NCBI RefSeq assembly: GCF_000455325.1
Contig: NZ_HG322951.1
Coordinates: 479,423-520,721, forward strand
Reading direction: 5' to 3'
DNA: 41,299 nt
Source: Mycolicibacterium septicum DSM 44393
GTDB lineage: Bacteria; Actinomycetota; Actinomycetes; Mycobacteriales; Mycobacteriaceae
In this document: positions 7,790-17,615 of the stretch, piece after piece
Layout of the letters: every line of letters starts with the position of its first letter
How positions within the stretch are numbered: the stretch's first letter is position 1
Notes under the pieces: model-generated
Told to the model about the DNA's origin: nothing
Seen by the model: only the letters and a program-made list of their open reading frames with translations
Database searches by the model: none
Made by a program: the position numbers and the translations under genes

Positions 7790-9506
7790 CCACCTCGCTG
7801 GGATGTTCGGCTCGGCAGTCGGGATGCTGAGCAGTTCTCCGGCGCGTTCGCTCGAGATATTCACTGAGATCACCAACTACGACGAATCCGCGTGTGACGC
7901 GTGGGTGGGGCGGATCCGCTGCGGTGATACCGATCGGGTCACGCTGTTTCGAGCCTGGTATTCACGCTCGAACTTCGGTCAGCTGGCCGGTACCGCCGAG
8001 ATCTCGATGAACAGTGTCGGCGCGCGGATCCCGATCGGCGGCATCTATGGGAAGGACATCTCCTACCCGATCAACTCACCGCTGGCGATCACCCTGGGTT
8101 TCGCCGTGCAGGAGGCGAACGAGGGGAATTACGCCGACGCGATGGAGGCGTTGGAAGACGCCCCGGCCGCTGGGTCCGATCATCTGGTGGCCTGGGTCAA
8201 GGCCGTGATCTATGGTGCGGCGCAACGCTGGACGGATGTGATCGACCAGGTGCGCGGCGCCGAGCAATGGCCGGACAACTTCCTCGCCTCGGCGGCTGGG
8301 GTGGCGCACGGCGTCGCGGCGGCCAACCTGGGGCTGTTCACCGAGGCGGATCGACGCCTCACCGCCGCGGACGGTACGCCGGCAGGGGCGGCTTGCTCAC
8401 GCGCCATCGCCTGGTTTCTGGCGATGGCACGGCGCAACCAGGGCAACGAGGAGTCGGCCCAGGTTCTCCTGGAATGGTTGCAGGCGAACTTCCCTGAGCC
8501 TAAAGTCACTGCAGCGCTGCGGGATCCGGCTTACCGGCTGGAAACCACGACTGCCGAGAAGATCGCTGCCCGCACCGATCCATGGGATCCCTCCAGTGTG
8601 GTGGCCGATACCTCGGCGCGCGACAAGCTGCTGGCCGAGGCGCAGGCCGAACTCGACCGGCAGATCGGTCTGGGCCGGGTCAAGGAGCAGATCGAGGCCT
8701 ACCGGGCGGCAACCCAGATGGCCAGAATCCGTGCCGCGCGCGGCATGAAGGTGGCCCAGACTTCCAAGCACATGATCTTCGCGGGTCCGCCCGGTACGGG
8801 TAAGACCACGATCGCGCGTGTGGTGGCCAACATCCTGGCCGGTCTCGGGGTCATCGCGGAGCCGAAGCTGATCGAAACCTCGCGTAAGGATTTCGTCGCC
8901 GAGTACGAAGGCCAGTCGGCGGTGAAGACGGCCAAGACGATCGACCGCGCGCTGGGTGGCGTGCTGTTCATCGACGAGGCCTACACCCTGGTGCAGGAGC
9001 GCGACGGCCGCGCCGACCCGTTCGGCACCGAGGCGCTGGACACCTTGCTGGCCCGGATGGAGAACGACCGCGACCGGTTGGTGGTGATCATCGCCGGGTA
9101 CAGCAACGACATCGACCGTCTGCTGGAGACCAACGACGGCCTGCGTTCGCGTTTCGCGACCCGCATCGAATTCGACTCGTACTCGCCCGACGACATCGTC
9201 GATATCACCAAAGTCATTGCCAAGGCGAATGATTCGCAGCTCGACGACACCGCGGCCAAGCGGGTGCACGAGGCGGCGAGCCTGCTGAGCCAGCGCACCC
9301 TCAACGGCAAGCCGGCACTGGACATCGCCGGTAACGGACGCTACGCCCGGCAGCTGGTGGAGGCCGGTGAGCAGAACCGCGACATGCGGCTGGCCCGGTC
9401 GCTCGACTTCGAGAACCTGGGTGTCGATCAGCTCAGTGAGGTCAACGGAGAAGACATGGCGGCGGCGATCGCGGCGGTTCACAGCCGCCTGAGCATCGGC
9501 GAATAG
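7782..9506 (+). CDS. eccA1: type VII secretion AAA+ ATPase EccA1
   Basis: 574 residues from the ATG at 7782, which overlaps the espH stop and has GGAGG just upstream; longer in-frame starts are unlikely. The N-terminal ~270 residues form a TPR-like helical domain. The C-terminal CbxX/CfqX-type AAA+ domain has Walker A GPPGTGKT (335-342), Walker B VLFIDEA (394-400) and a sensor/arginine-finger region ([13 protein letters not shown]). EccA is a cytosolic hexameric ATPase thought to act on substrates or recycle EspG-PE/PPE complexes. Length and motifs match the family. Confidence 0.95.
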   Translation: MVDHLAGMFGSAVGMLSSSPARSLEIFTEITNYDESACDAWVGRIRCGDTDRVTLFRAWYSRSNFGQLAGTAEISMNSVGARIPIGGIYGKDISYPINSPLAITLGFAVQEANEGNYADAMEALEDAPAAGSDHLVAWVKAVIYGAAQRWTDVIDQVRGAEQWPDNFLASAAGVAHGVAAANLGLFTEADRRLTAADGTPAGAACSRAIAWFLAMARRNQGNEESAQVLLEWLQANFPEPKVTAALRDPAYRLETTTAEKIAARTDPWDPSSVVADTSARDKLLAEAQAELDRQIGLGRVKEQIEAYRAATQMARIRAARGMKVAQTSKHMIFAGPPGTGKTTIARVVANILAGLGVIAEPKLIETSRKDFVAEYEGQSAVKTAKTIDRALGGVLFIDEAYTLVQERDGRADPFGTEALDTLLARMENDRDRLVVIIAGYSNDIDRLLETNDGLRSRFATRIEFDSYSPDDIVDITKVIAKANDSQLDDTAAKRVHEAASLLSQRTLNGKPALDIAGNGRYARQLVEAGEQNRDMRLARSLDFENLGVDQLSEVNGEDMAAAIAAVHSRLSIGE

Positions 9507-9508
9507 AG

Positions 9509-10951
9509 ATGGCAGGGTTCCGGCTCACCACCAAGGTCCAGGTCAGCGGCTGGCGTTTTCTGCTGCGCCGCGTCGAGCACGCGATCGTGCGCCGGGATAC
9601 CCGGATGTTCGACGATCCGCTGCAGTTCTACAGCCGTGCGGTGTTCGCCGGCGTTGTGGTCTCGGTGCTGATCTGTCTCGGCGCGGCGTTGATGGCGTAC
9701 TTCAAGCCGCTGGGCAAGCAGGGCAGCGATCAGTTGTTGGTGGACCGCACCACCAATCAGCTCTATGTGATGTTGCCCGGAAGCAACCTGCTGCGGCCGG
9801 TGTACAACCTGACCTCGGCCCGGTTGGCCCTCGGTAATTCCGGCACCCCGTCCGCCGTCAAGTCCGAGGAGCTCAACCGGTTGCCCAAAGGCCAGCCGAT
9901 CGGGATTCCGGGTGCGCCGTATGCCACGCCGACGGGCGTGCCCGCATCGCGCTGGACCCTGTGCGACACCGTGGCCAAGCCCGACAGCTCGGCGCCCAAG
10001 GTCGAAGCCTCGATCCTGATCCGCTCGCTGGCAACGGATCTCGCGGTCGGTCCGATGAGCCCGAACCAGGGCATGTTGGTGAACTTCGAGGGCGGTAATT
10101 GGCTGGTGACCGCCGAGGGCCGGCACAGTATCGACCTGTCCGATCGAGCGGTGAGCTCCGCGGTGGGCATCCCGGTCACCGCGAAGGCCACACCGGTTTC
10201 CGAAGGCCTGTTCAACGCGCTGGCCAACATGGGCCCGTGGCAGCTGCCCGCGATCCCGGCCGCCGGCGCCCCGAATACCGTGGGGCTGCCGGAGAATCTG
10301 GTGATCGGTTCGGTCTTCCAGACGGCCACCGAATCGGATCCGCAGCATTATGTGGTGCTGCCGGACGGCGTGGCCCGCGTCAACCCCACCACCGCTGCGG
10401 CATTGCGCGCCACCAACTCCTACGGGCTGTTGCAGCCGCCGTCGGTCGAGGCCAGCGCGGTCTCCAAGATCACCGAGCAGGTCTATGTCTCGCCGTTGCC
10501 GGACAAGCCGCTCGAGGTGCTGCTGCGCCAGGACTCACCCGTGCTGTGCTGGGCCTGGCAGCGTGAACCGGGCGATCAGGCGCCGAAGACCACCGTCATC
10601 GCCGGCCGCCGGCTACCGATTCCGTCGTCGGCCGTTGGCACCGGGATCGACCAGATCGGCGGCGACGCAACGGTGTACATCGAAGGCGGCCAGTTCGTCC
10701 GGCTGCAGTCACCGGATCCTAGGGTGGGCGAGAGCCTGTATTACATCGACCCGCAAGGGGTGAGGTACGGCATCGCGAATGACGATGCCGCGAAGAATCT
10801 GGGCTTGTCCGGTTCGGTGAACGCACCGTGGCAGGTCGTCGGGCTGCTGGTGGAGGGCCCGGTGTTGTCGAAGGACGCGGCGCTGCTTGAGCACGACACG
10901 CTGCCTGCCGACCCACATCCGCGCAAAGTCGAAAGCAAGCAAGGCTCATGA
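9509..10951 (+). CDS. eccB1: type VII secretion membrane protein EccB1
   Basis: 480 residues. A short basic cytosolic N-terminus ([19 protein letters not shown]) is followed by one membrane helix (about 44-65) and a large periplasmic domain made of repeat modules. Two cysteines (Cys152, Cys347) fit the conserved periplasmic disulfide of EccB proteins. EccB is a core part of the ESX membrane complex with EccC, EccD and EccE. The start lies 2 bp after the eccA1 stop and the 3' end overlaps eccCa1 by ATGA, typical of this operon. Confidence 0.95.
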   Translation: MAGFRLTTKVQVSGWRFLLRRVEHAIVRRDTRMFDDPLQFYSRAVFAGVVVSVLICLGAALMAYFKPLGKQGSDQLLVDRTTNQLYVMLPGSNLLRPVYNLTSARLALGNSGTPSAVKSEELNRLPKGQPIGIPGAPYATPTGVPASRWTLCDTVAKPDSSAPKVEASILIRSLATDLAVGPMSPNQGMLVNFEGGNWLVTAEGRHSIDLSDRAVSSAVGIPVTAKATPVSEGLFNALANMGPWQLPAIPAAGAPNTVGLPENLVIGSVFQTATESDPQHYVVLPDGVARVNPTTAAALRATNSYGLLQPPSVEASAVSKITEQVYVSPLPDKPLEVLLRQDSPVLCWAWQREPGDQAPKTTVIAGRRLPIPSSAVGTGIDQIGGDATVYIEGGQFVRLQSPDPRVGESLYYIDPQGVRYGIANDDAAKNLGLSGSVNAPWQVVGLLVEGPVLSKDAALLEHDTLPADPHPRKVESKQGS

Positions 10952-13176
10952 CGACGAAGAAGTTCACCCCCACGATCAAGCGGGGGCCGCGGCTGACACC
11001 GGGCGAGATCAATGTCGCCGCACCGGATGACCTCGGGATCGAGATCCCGCCCTCGGGCATGCAGAAGGCCATGCCCTGGGTCATGGGTGGCTGCATGATC
11101 GGCATGATCGCGATCATGATCTTCACCGGGGTGCGTCAGCTGTCCCCGTACATGCTGATGATGCCGCTGATGATGATCATGGGCACAGTCGGTTTCATGT
11201 CGGGCGGTGGTCAGGGCGGCAAGCGGGTGCCCGAGATCAACGCCGACCGTAAGGAATACCTGCGGTACCTGGCCGGCCTGCGCACCCGGGTGACGTCATC
11301 GGCGTCGGCTCAGGTGGCGTTCTTCGGTTACCACGCACCGCATCCCGACGATCTGTTGTCGATCATCGGCACGCACCGGCAGTGGTCCCGTCAGGCCAAC
11401 TCGGACTTCTACGCCGCCACCCGGATCGGCATCGGCGCCGAGATCGCGGTGGACCGGCTGCTCAAGCCGAACACCAGTGGCGAGTTGGCCGGCCCGCAGG
11501 GCGCGCCGCAGCCGCACCTGGAGCCGGTCAGCCACATGTGGGTGACCAAGTTCCTGCGCACCCACGGCCTGATCCAGGATTGCCCGAAACTTGTTCAGCT
11601 GCGGACGTTTCCGACCATCGCCGTCGGTGGCGACACCGACGGCGCCTCGGCGCTGCTGACCGCGATGATCTGCCATCTGGCGGTGTTCCATCCGCCGGAC
11701 CTGTTGCAGATCCGGGTGCTCACCGACAACCCCGAGGATCCGAACTGGTCGTGGCTCAAGTGGCTGCCACACGTCCAGCATCAGACCGACACCGACGCGG
11801 CCGGGCCCACCCGTTTGGTCTACACCCGCCCCGACGGCCTGAGCGACCTCACTGCGCGCGGCCCGCACAGCGCCGACGCCGCGCCCGGCGGCCCCTACGT
11901 GATCGTCGTGGATCTGACCGGTGGCAAGGCCGGTTTCCCGGTCGACGGCCGGGCCGGCGTCACCGTGCTCACCCTGGGTAACCACCGCGGTTCGGCCTAC
12001 CGGCTGCGGGTCGACGCGGACGGGACGGCGGACGACAAGCTGCCGAACCAGAACTACCGCGAGGTGACGCGGATCGTGGACCGGATGACCCCGGCGCAGG
12101 CCGGCCGGATCGCCCGCAAGCTGGCCGGCTGGTCGATCACCGGGACGATCATCGACAAGAACGTCCGGGTGCAGAAGAAGGTCTCCAAGGAATGGCACCA
12201 CCTGGTGGGCGCCAAGTCGGTGGAAGAGGTGACCCCGGCGCGTTGGCGGATGTTCACCGACACCGATCGGGACCGGCTCAAGATCCCGTTCGGCCACGAA
12301 CTCAAGTCCGGCGAGGTCATGAAGCTGGACATCAAGGAGGGCGCCGAGTTCGGTGCCGGCCCGCACGGCATGCTCATCGGTACCACCGGCTCGGGTAAGT
12401 CAGAGTTTCTGCGGACCATGATCCTGTCGCTGGTGGCCACCCACCACCCCGACCAGATCAACCTGCTGCTCACCGACTTCAAGGGCGGTTCGACCTTCCT
12501 GGGTATGGAGAAGCTGCCGCACACCGCGGCCGTCGTCACCAACATGGAAGAGGAAGCCGAGCTCGTCGGACGTATGGGCGAGGTGCTCACCGGTGAACTC
12601 GACCGGCGTCAGCAGATCCTGCGTCAGGCCGGTATGCAGGTGGGCGCCGCGGGTGCGCTGTCCGGTGTGGCCGAGTACGAGAAGCACCGCGAGCGCGGCG
12701 CCGACCTTCCGCCGCTCCCGACGCTGTTCGTGGTGGTCGACGAGTTCGCCGAGCTCCTGCAGAACCACCCGGACTTCATCCAGCTGTTCGACCGGATCTG
12801 CCGCGTCGGTCGCTCGCTGCGCGTGCACCTGCTGCTGGCCACCCAGTCGCTGAACACCGGCGGTGTCCGGATCGACAAGCTCGAGCCTAACCTGACGTAC
12901 CGAATTGCGTTGCGTACCACCAGCTCCTCTGAGTCCAAGGCGGTGATCGGTACGCCGGAGGCGCAGTACATCACCAACAAGGAGAGCGGCGTCGGGTTCC
13001 TGCGGGTGGGCATGGAGGACCCGGTGAAGTTCAGCACCCTCTACACCGGCGCCAACTATGTGCCCGAGGTGGAGGACTCCGCGGACGGTGAGGCCAGGCC
13101 TCGGGAGAAGCGGCAGTCCCGGGTGCGGATTCACCAGTTCACGACGACACCGATCTTCGATACGGCGGTGAGCTAG
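10948..13176 (+). CDS. eccCa1: type VII secretion FtsK/SpoIIIE ATPase EccCa1
   Basis: 742 residues. Two membrane helices lie near the N-terminus (about 42-61 and 66-85), followed by a DUF-type stalk region and the first FtsK/SpoIIIE ATPase domain with Walker A GTTGSGKS (478-485) and Walker B LFVVVDE (593-599). As in M. tuberculosis ESX-1, the EccC motor is split in two genes; this half carries the membrane anchor and the first ATPase, eccCb1 the other two. Its start overlaps the eccB1 stop by ATGA. EccC recognises substrates and powers export. Confidence 0.95.
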   Translation: MTTKKFTPTIKRGPRLTPGEINVAAPDDLGIEIPPSGMQKAMPWVMGGCMIGMIAIMIFTGVRQLSPYMLMMPLMMIMGTVGFMSGGGQGGKRVPEINADRKEYLRYLAGLRTRVTSSASAQVAFFGYHAPHPDDLLSIIGTHRQWSRQANSDFYAATRIGIGAEIAVDRLLKPNTSGELAGPQGAPQPHLEPVSHMWVTKFLRTHGLIQDCPKLVQLRTFPTIAVGGDTDGASALLTAMICHLAVFHPPDLLQIRVLTDNPEDPNWSWLKWLPHVQHQTDTDAAGPTRLVYTRPDGLSDLTARGPHSADAAPGGPYVIVVDLTGGKAGFPVDGRAGVTVLTLGNHRGSAYRLRVDADGTADDKLPNQNYREVTRIVDRMTPAQAGRIARKLAGWSITGTIIDKNVRVQKKVSKEWHHLVGAKSVEEVTPARWRMFTDTDRDRLKIPFGHELKSGEVMKLDIKEGAEFGAGPHGMLIGTTGSGKSEFLRTMILSLVATHHPDQINLLLTDFKGGSTFLGMEKLPHTAAVVTNMEEEAELVGRMGEVLTGELDRRQQILRQAGMQVGAAGALSGVAEYEKHRERGADLPPLPTLFVVVDEFAELLQNHPDFIQLFDRICRVGRSLRVHLLLATQSLNTGGVRIDKLEPNLTYRIALRTTSSSESKAVIGTPEAQYITNKESGVGFLRVGMEDPVKFSTLYTGANYVPEVEDSADGEARPREKRQSRVRIHQFTTTPIFDTAVS

Positions 13177-13178
13177 CC

Positions 13179-14930
13179 ATGACTACAGGCGCCGAACCCA
13201 GGATCTTGCGCGAGGTGGTCCTCGGGCAGTTGGGCACCGGTGAGAGCCGTGCCTACAAGATGTGGCTACCGCCGCTGACGGATCCAACTCCGGTCAACGA
13301 ACTGATCGAGCGCGACTACCAGCGGCAGCCCCTGCGCTTCCCCCTGGGAATCATGGACGAGCCGCGCAGGCACCGCCAGGACATCTGGGGCGTCGACGTG
13401 TCGGCGGCCGGCGGCAACATCGCGATCGGCGGTGCACCGCAGACCGGGAAGTCGACCTTCCTGCAGACGCTGATGCTGTCGGCCGCGGCCACCCACACGC
13501 CGCGGCAGGTGCAGTTCTACTGCATCGACCTCGGCGGTGGTGGCCTGATGTACATGGAGGACCTGCCACACGTCGGCGGCGTGGCCACCCGTGCCGAGCC
13601 GGACCGGGTCAACCGGGTGGTGGCCGAGGTCAAAGCGGTTTTGAGGGCCCGTGAGCAGGTGTTCAAGCAGTACCGGGTGGGCTCGATCTCGTCCTACCGC
13701 GAGATGCGGGACGATCCGAACAACCCGGCTGCACAGGATCCGTTCGGCGACGTCTTCCTGGTGATCGACGGCTGGCCGGCCTTCGTGGCCGAGTTCCCCG
13801 ATCTGGAACCGGCCGTGCAGGATCTCGCCGGTCAGGGCCTGGCCTACGGCGTGCACGTCATCATCTCCACCCCGCGCTGGACCGAGCTCAAGTCACGTGT
13901 GCGTGACTACCTGGGCACGAAGATCGAGTTCCGGCTGGGCGATGTGAATGAGACCCAGATCGACCGGATCACCCGGGATATCCCGGCGAACCGGCCGGGA
14001 CGTGCCGTTTCGCTCGAGAAACATCACCTGCTGATCGGGGTACCTCGGCTGGACGGCGTCCACAGCGCGGCCAACATCGTCGACGCGATCTCGGCCGGTG
14101 TGCAGGAAGTGGCCTCGCGCTACACCGATCAGGCGCCGCAGGTGCGGGTGCTGCCGGATCGGATCTACCTGCATCAGCTCGACCCGAATCCGCCGGGACC
14201 CGACGCCGATTACCGGACCCGCTGGCAGGTGCCGCTGGGGGTGCGCGAGTCCGATCTCACGGTTGCCTACAACCAGATGAACATGACGCCGCACCTGCTG
14301 ATCTTCGGTGCCCCGAAGTCCGGTAAGACCACCATCGCGCACGCAGTCGCGAAGGCGATCTGCAGTCGCAACAGTCCCGACCAGGTGCGGTTCATGCTGG
14401 CCGACTACCGGTCGGGCCTGCTCGACGCGGTGCCGGAGTCGCATCTGCTGGCGGCCGGCGCGATCAACCGGAACAGCGCTTCGTTGGAGGAGTCGATCAA
14501 GGCGCTGGCCGTCAATCTGAAGAAGCGGCTGCCGCCGCCCGACCTGACCACCGCGCAGCTGCGGGCGAGGTCGTGGTGGAGCGGTCCGGACATCGTGCTG
14601 CTGGTCGACGACTGGCACATGATCACCGCCGCCGCGGGCATGATGTCGCCGATGGCGCCCCTGGCGCCGCTGCTTCCCGCGGCGGCCGATATCGGCCTGC
14701 ACGTCATCGTGGCGTGCCAGATGAGCCTGGCGCACCGGTCGACGATGGACAAGTTCGTGGGCGCCGCCTACGGTGCGGGTTCGCCGACTCTGTTCCTCTC
14801 CGGCGAGAAGAACGACTTCCCGTCGCGGGAGATCATCGTCAAGAAAAGGCCGCCTGGCCAGGCATTTATGGTCGGGCCGGACGGCAAGGAAGTCATCCAG
14901 GCGGCCTACGTCGATCCACCGGCGGAATAA
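13179..14930 (+). CDS. eccCb1: type VII secretion FtsK/SpoIIIE ATPase EccCb1
   Basis: 583 residues, soluble, with two further FtsK/SpoIIIE domains: Walker [10 protein letters not shown] at 84-92 and GAPKSGKTT at 377-385, with Walker B-like VFLVIDGW and IVLLVDDW. It completes the three-domain EccC motor with EccCa1. In M. tuberculosis the last domain binds the C-terminal tail of EsxB. Both nucleotide-binding loops are intact, though the Walker B acidic residue is followed by Gly-Trp or Asp-Trp rather than Glu, as is common in these domains. It starts 2 bp after the eccCa1 stop. Confidence 0.95.
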   Translation: MTTGAEPRILREVVLGQLGTGESRAYKMWLPPLTDPTPVNELIERDYQRQPLRFPLGIMDEPRRHRQDIWGVDVSAAGGNIAIGGAPQTGKSTFLQTLMLSAAATHTPRQVQFYCIDLGGGGLMYMEDLPHVGGVATRAEPDRVNRVVAEVKAVLRAREQVFKQYRVGSISSYREMRDDPNNPAAQDPFGDVFLVIDGWPAFVAEFPDLEPAVQDLAGQGLAYGVHVIISTPRWTELKSRVRDYLGTKIEFRLGDVNETQIDRITRDIPANRPGRAVSLEKHHLLIGVPRLDGVHSAANIVDAISAGVQEVASRYTDQAPQVRVLPDRIYLHQLDPNPPGPDADYRTRWQVPLGVRESDLTVAYNQMNMTPHLLIFGAPKSGKTTIAHAVAKAICSRNSPDQVRFMLADYRSGLLDAVPESHLLAAGAINRNSASLEESIKALAVNLKKRLPPPDLTTAQLRARSWWSGPDIVLLVDDWHMITAAAGMMSPMAPLAPLLPAAADIGLHVIVACQMSLAHRSTMDKFVGAAYGAGSPTLFLSGEKNDFPSREIIVKKRPPGQAFMVGPDGKEVIQAAYVDPPAE

Positions 14931-15031
14931 GTGTTCTCAGCACCCCGAAAGGGCAGTTAGTATTTGAACAGCGCACTCAGCAACGCTGGCGGCGGCCCGT
15001 CAGCAAAGGGATCGGGGGACAGATTCCTTGA

Positions 15032-15058
15032 CGACTTGGCAAACTCTCTGCCAAGTCG
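15032..15058 (+). terminator. strong stem-loop before PE35
   Basis: CGACTTGGCA (15032-15041) pairs perfectly with TGCCAAGTCG (15049-15058) around the 7-base loop AACTCTC. It lies in the 180-bp gap between eccCb1 and PE35, 52 bp before the PE35 start. No T-run follows, so it may be a processing site or attenuator that separates the machinery genes from the highly expressed PE35-PPE68-esxBA group. Direct evidence is the pairing only. Confidence 0.5.
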
Positions 15059-15110
15059 CCTATGAGTGCTTGTCCCTGGTTATTTGCAATCGAAACAGGG
15101 GAGCAAGCAA

Positions 15111-15404
15111 ATGCAACCGATGATGCACAACCCGGGCGCCGAAGGCGTTGCGGCACAGGTGATCGCAAACGCGGCCCGTGGTCTGGCCGGCGGCACCACC
15201 GCTACTGCGGCGGTCACCGCGCTGGTTCCGGCCGGCGCTGACGAGGTCTCGGCACTGGCTGCCATGGCCTTCGCCAGCGAGGGTGTCGAGGCTCTTGCGG
15301 CGAACTCGTTCGCCCAGGAGGAGCTGACCCGGGCGGGCGCGGCGTACCAGGAGATCGCGGGCATCTACAACGCGGTCGACGCGGCTCAGGCCACCACGCT
15401 CTAG
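15111..15404 (+). CDS. PE35: PE family protein PE35
   Basis: 97 residues from the ATG at 15111 (AGGGGAGC upstream). Starting here gives the normal PE length; an upstream in-frame start at 15066 would add 15 residues unlike the family. The GADEVSALAA segment matches the PE35 signature, and the C-terminal helix ends with YNAVD (Tyr86-Asp90), the YxxxD/E export motif. It forms a heterodimer with PPE68, encoded 41 bp downstream, and is chaperoned by EspG1. Confidence 0.93.
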   Translation: MQPMMHNPGAEGVAAQVIANAARGLAGGTTATAAVTALVPAGADEVSALAAMAFASEGVEALAANSFAQEELTRAGAAYQEIAGIYNAVDAAQATTL

Positions 15405-15445
15405 CAAGCCGTAGGCAAATTCGTCAGAGATAGGGTCATCCAGTC

Positions 15446-16771
15446 ATGGTTGCGGTACCACCCGTTCCACCGACATGGTTCGCGCTGCCTCCAGAGATCA
15501 ACACCGCCCGCTTGATGGTCGGCGCCGGACCGGTGCCGATGCTCCAGGCGGCAACGGGTTGGGAGGGTCTCGCGATCCTGCTGGAAACCCAGGCTGACGA
15601 ACTTGCCGGGGCGCTGAGCAACCTGACCTCGGTGTGGAGCGGCACGGCCAGTGAGCGTGCGGTCTCCGCAACCATGCCGATGATCATCTGGCTGCGGACG
15701 ATGGTGCTGCAGGCGCAGAAGCGGGCCTTGCAGGCCGGCGCTCAGGCAAGTTCGTACACCCTGGCTCTGACGACCACTCCGCCCATTCCGGAGATCGAAC
15801 AGAACCACGTCACTCACGGAGTCCTGGAAGCCACCAACTTCCTCGGCATCAACACGATGCCGATCGGGCTCAATGAGATGGACTACTTCGTCCGGATGTG
15901 GAACCAGGCAGCCGGGGCGATGGAGGCGTACCACGCCGAAACCACCATCAACCTGCTGTTCGAGCCGATCGTGCCGATGATGCCGATCGTGCTGCCGGGG
16001 ATCGGTGAGACGACCGCGGCAGCGGCACTCGCAGCGACGGCTCCGCGGACCGCCGAGGGTGTCGCCCGCAACATGACGGTCGAAGGGATCAGCGCCCTAT
16101 CCACGTTCTCGTCGATGAAACTGCTTGCCGGCAACGCCGCCGCGCAGGCAAATCACGCCGAGCAGCGGGCGGTCGGCGCGGCGAGCAAGGGCGAGAACGC
16201 CGGGCAGCAGGAAAAGGATCCGAACGAGAAGAACCCGATGCAGCAGGGCATGCAGATGGCCATGCAGATGGGGCAGCAGGCCGGGCAACTCGCGGGGCAG
16301 ATCCCGCAGATGCTCCAGTCTCAGATGCAGACCTTCACGCAACCGCTGCAGCAGGTGACCCAGATGGTCAGCCAGTTCTCGAGCATGGGCGGCAGCCAGT
16401 CGGGCATGCAGTCCGGGCTGATGGGCGCGATGCCCTTCTCGAGCCATCCGCTGGCCGGGGGCACGGGCCCGAGTTCGGGAGCCGGCCTGGTGCGCGCGGC
16501 GTCGTTGCCGGGCGCGCTCGGATCTCCGCCGCGCACCGCGTTGTTGTCCAACATGTTGGGTATCAGTGGGGAGGCGAAGCCGGCGTTCGGTGGAGCCTCG
16601 GGTGCAGCGGGTCCGATGGCGCCGGTGGGTAGCGGCGCCGGCGGTGGCAGCGGTGCACCGGTGCACGCTGCCAAGAACAAGGAAGAGCAGAGCGGTGGGA
16701 CGAAGGACGGATTGATCGCACCGACCGCCCTCACGTACGACCAAACGGAAGACGCGGACGACGACTGGTAG
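15446..16771 (+). CDS. PPE68: PPE family protein PPE68
   Basis: 441 residues. The PPE motif is at residues 15-17 (ALPPEIN), followed by the five-helix PPE domain with the WSGTASERA turn that packs against the PE partner. After ~residue 180 comes a Met/Gln-rich stretch with repeated MQMGQQAGQLAGQ-like units and a Gly/Ser/Ala-rich C-terminus ending in acidic residues (TEDADDDW). PPE68 is the ESX-1 PPE protein, partner of PE35 and EspG1. The Met/Gln repeats resemble those in the espJ-like protein. Confidence 0.93.
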   Translation: MVAVPPVPPTWFALPPEINTARLMVGAGPVPMLQAATGWEGLAILLETQADELAGALSNLTSVWSGTASERAVSATMPMIIWLRTMVLQAQKRALQAGAQASSYTLALTTTPPIPEIEQNHVTHGVLEATNFLGINTMPIGLNEMDYFVRMWNQAAGAMEAYHAETTINLLFEPIVPMMPIVLPGIGETTAAAALAATAPRTAEGVARNMTVEGISALSTFSSMKLLAGNAAAQANHAEQRAVGAASKGENAGQQEKDPNEKNPMQQGMQMAMQMGQQAGQLAGQIPQMLQSQMQTFTQPLQQVTQMVSQFSSMGGSQSGMQSGLMGAMPFSSHPLAGGTGPSSGAGLVRAASLPGALGSPPRTALLSNMLGISGEAKPAFGGASGAAGPMAPVGSGAGGGSGAPVHAAKNKEEQSGGTKDGLIAPTALTYDQTEDADDDW

Positions 16772-16807
16772 TCGTCCACCACAAGACTTTCCGGCCACCC
16801 GGCCGGA
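16756..16807 (+). promoter_or_regulatory. two stem-loops between PPE68 and esxB
   Basis: GGACGAC (16756-16762) pairs with GTCGTCC (16771-16777) around the PPE68 stop codon. Directly after, TCCGGCC (16790-16796) pairs with GGCCGGA (16801-16807) around an ACCC loop. Both lie within the 91-bp gap before esxB and could mark a 3' processing point or protect a separate esxBA message. Confidence 0.45.
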
Positions 16808-16862
16808 GGACTCGCCAAATCTCCAACTGGTGAGGACAAAGGAAAAATAAGGGGAATCCAAC

Positions 16863-17165
16863 ATGGCACAGATGAATACAGATGCCGCCGTCCTCGCCAA
16901 GGAGGCTGCTAATTTCGAGCGCATCTCCGGTGAGCTCAAGAGCGTCATCGCACAGGTCGAGTCGACCGGTGGCACCTTGGCGGCTCAGATGCAGGGCCAG
17001 GCCGGCACCGCCGCTCAGGCCGCTCTGCTTCGGTTCCACGAGGCTGCTGACAAGCAGATCCAGGAACTGAACGAGATCTCGACCAACATCCACACCTCGG
17101 GTACCCAGTACTCGAGCACCGACGACGATCAGGCCGGCAACCTGGCCTCGTCGATGCAGATCTGA
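16863..17165 (+). CDS. esxB: ESX-1 substrate EsxB (CFP-10)
   Basis: 100 residues, WXG100 helical hairpin that pairs with EsxA. The N-terminus ([20 protein letters not shown]) and the C-terminal [13 protein letters not shown] segment are clearly CFP-10. The export signal YSSTD (Tyr83-Asp87) and a flexible tail ending SSMQI are present. The turn motif reads MQG at 43-45, so the tryptophan of WXG is replaced by methionine. From memory M. smegmatis EsxB also has Met here, so this is likely a clade feature. The tail should contact the last ATPase domain of EccCb1. Confidence 0.97.
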   Translation: MAQMNTDAAVLAKEAANFERISGELKSVIAQVESTGGTLAAQMQGQAGTAAQAALLRFHEAADKQIQELNEISTNIHTSGTQYSSTDDDQAGNLASSMQI

Positions 17166-17196
17166 CCTAGCTGACCTCAAGAACGGAGACAAAGAC

Positions 17197-17484
17197 ATGA
17201 CAGAACAGGTTTGGAATTTCGCCGGTATCGAAGGCGGCGCATCCGAGATCCAGGGTGCCGTCGGCACCACCGCCGGCCTGCTGGACGAGGGCAAGGGCTC
17301 GCTCGCTTCGCTGGCCTCGGCGTGGGGCGGCTCGGGTTCCGAGGCCTACCAGGCCGTTCAGACCCGCTGGGACAGCACCGCCAACGAGCTGAACCAGGCG
17401 CTGCAGAATCTCGCCCAGACGATCAGCGAGGCGGGACAGACCATGTCCCAGACCGAAGCCGGCGTCACGGGAATGTTTGCCTGA
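17197..17484 (+). CDS. esxA: ESX-1 substrate EsxA (ESAT-6)
   Basis: 95 residues, the standard ESAT-6 length. N-terminus [15 protein letters not shown], the WXG turn is WGG at 43-45 ([12 protein letters not shown]), C-terminus GVTGMFA. It is exported as a 1:1 dimer with EsxB, encoded 31 bp upstream. In pathogens it is tied to phagosome damage; in fast growers ESX-1 affects conjugal DNA transfer. A strong stem-loop follows. Confidence 0.98.
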   Translation: MTEQVWNFAGIEGGASEIQGAVGTTAGLLDEGKGSLASLASAWGGSGSEAYQAVQTRWDSTANELNQALQNLAQTISEAGQTMSQTEAGVTGMFA

Positions 17485-17509
17485 CACGGCGCGGCATCAA
17501 GCATGCTTC

Positions 17510-17559
17510 TGGTGGGCGGGTACTCGGTCTATCTGGTGATAGCCCGAACCCGCCCACCA
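17510..17559 (+). terminator. long stem-loop after esxA
   Basis: TGGTGGGCGGGT (17510-17521) is perfectly complementary to ACCCGCCCACCA (17548-17559), with a 26-base loop and outer AAGCA/TGCTT pairing. It starts 26 bp after the esxA stop and ends 56 bp before espI. Probably a partial terminator or 3' stabilising structure that lets esxBA exceed espI-eccD1 in expression. No T-run follows. Confidence 0.6.
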
Positions 17560-17615
17560 CTTGTGCTTGGGTGTAAAGATCTAGCCATCTGTACTTGACT
17601 ATCTGAGGGGTCCCC

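Noticed and set aside
8397..9482. 361-codon minus-strand ORF
   Set aside because: Antisense to the AAA+ domain of eccA1; open only because of high GC codon bias.
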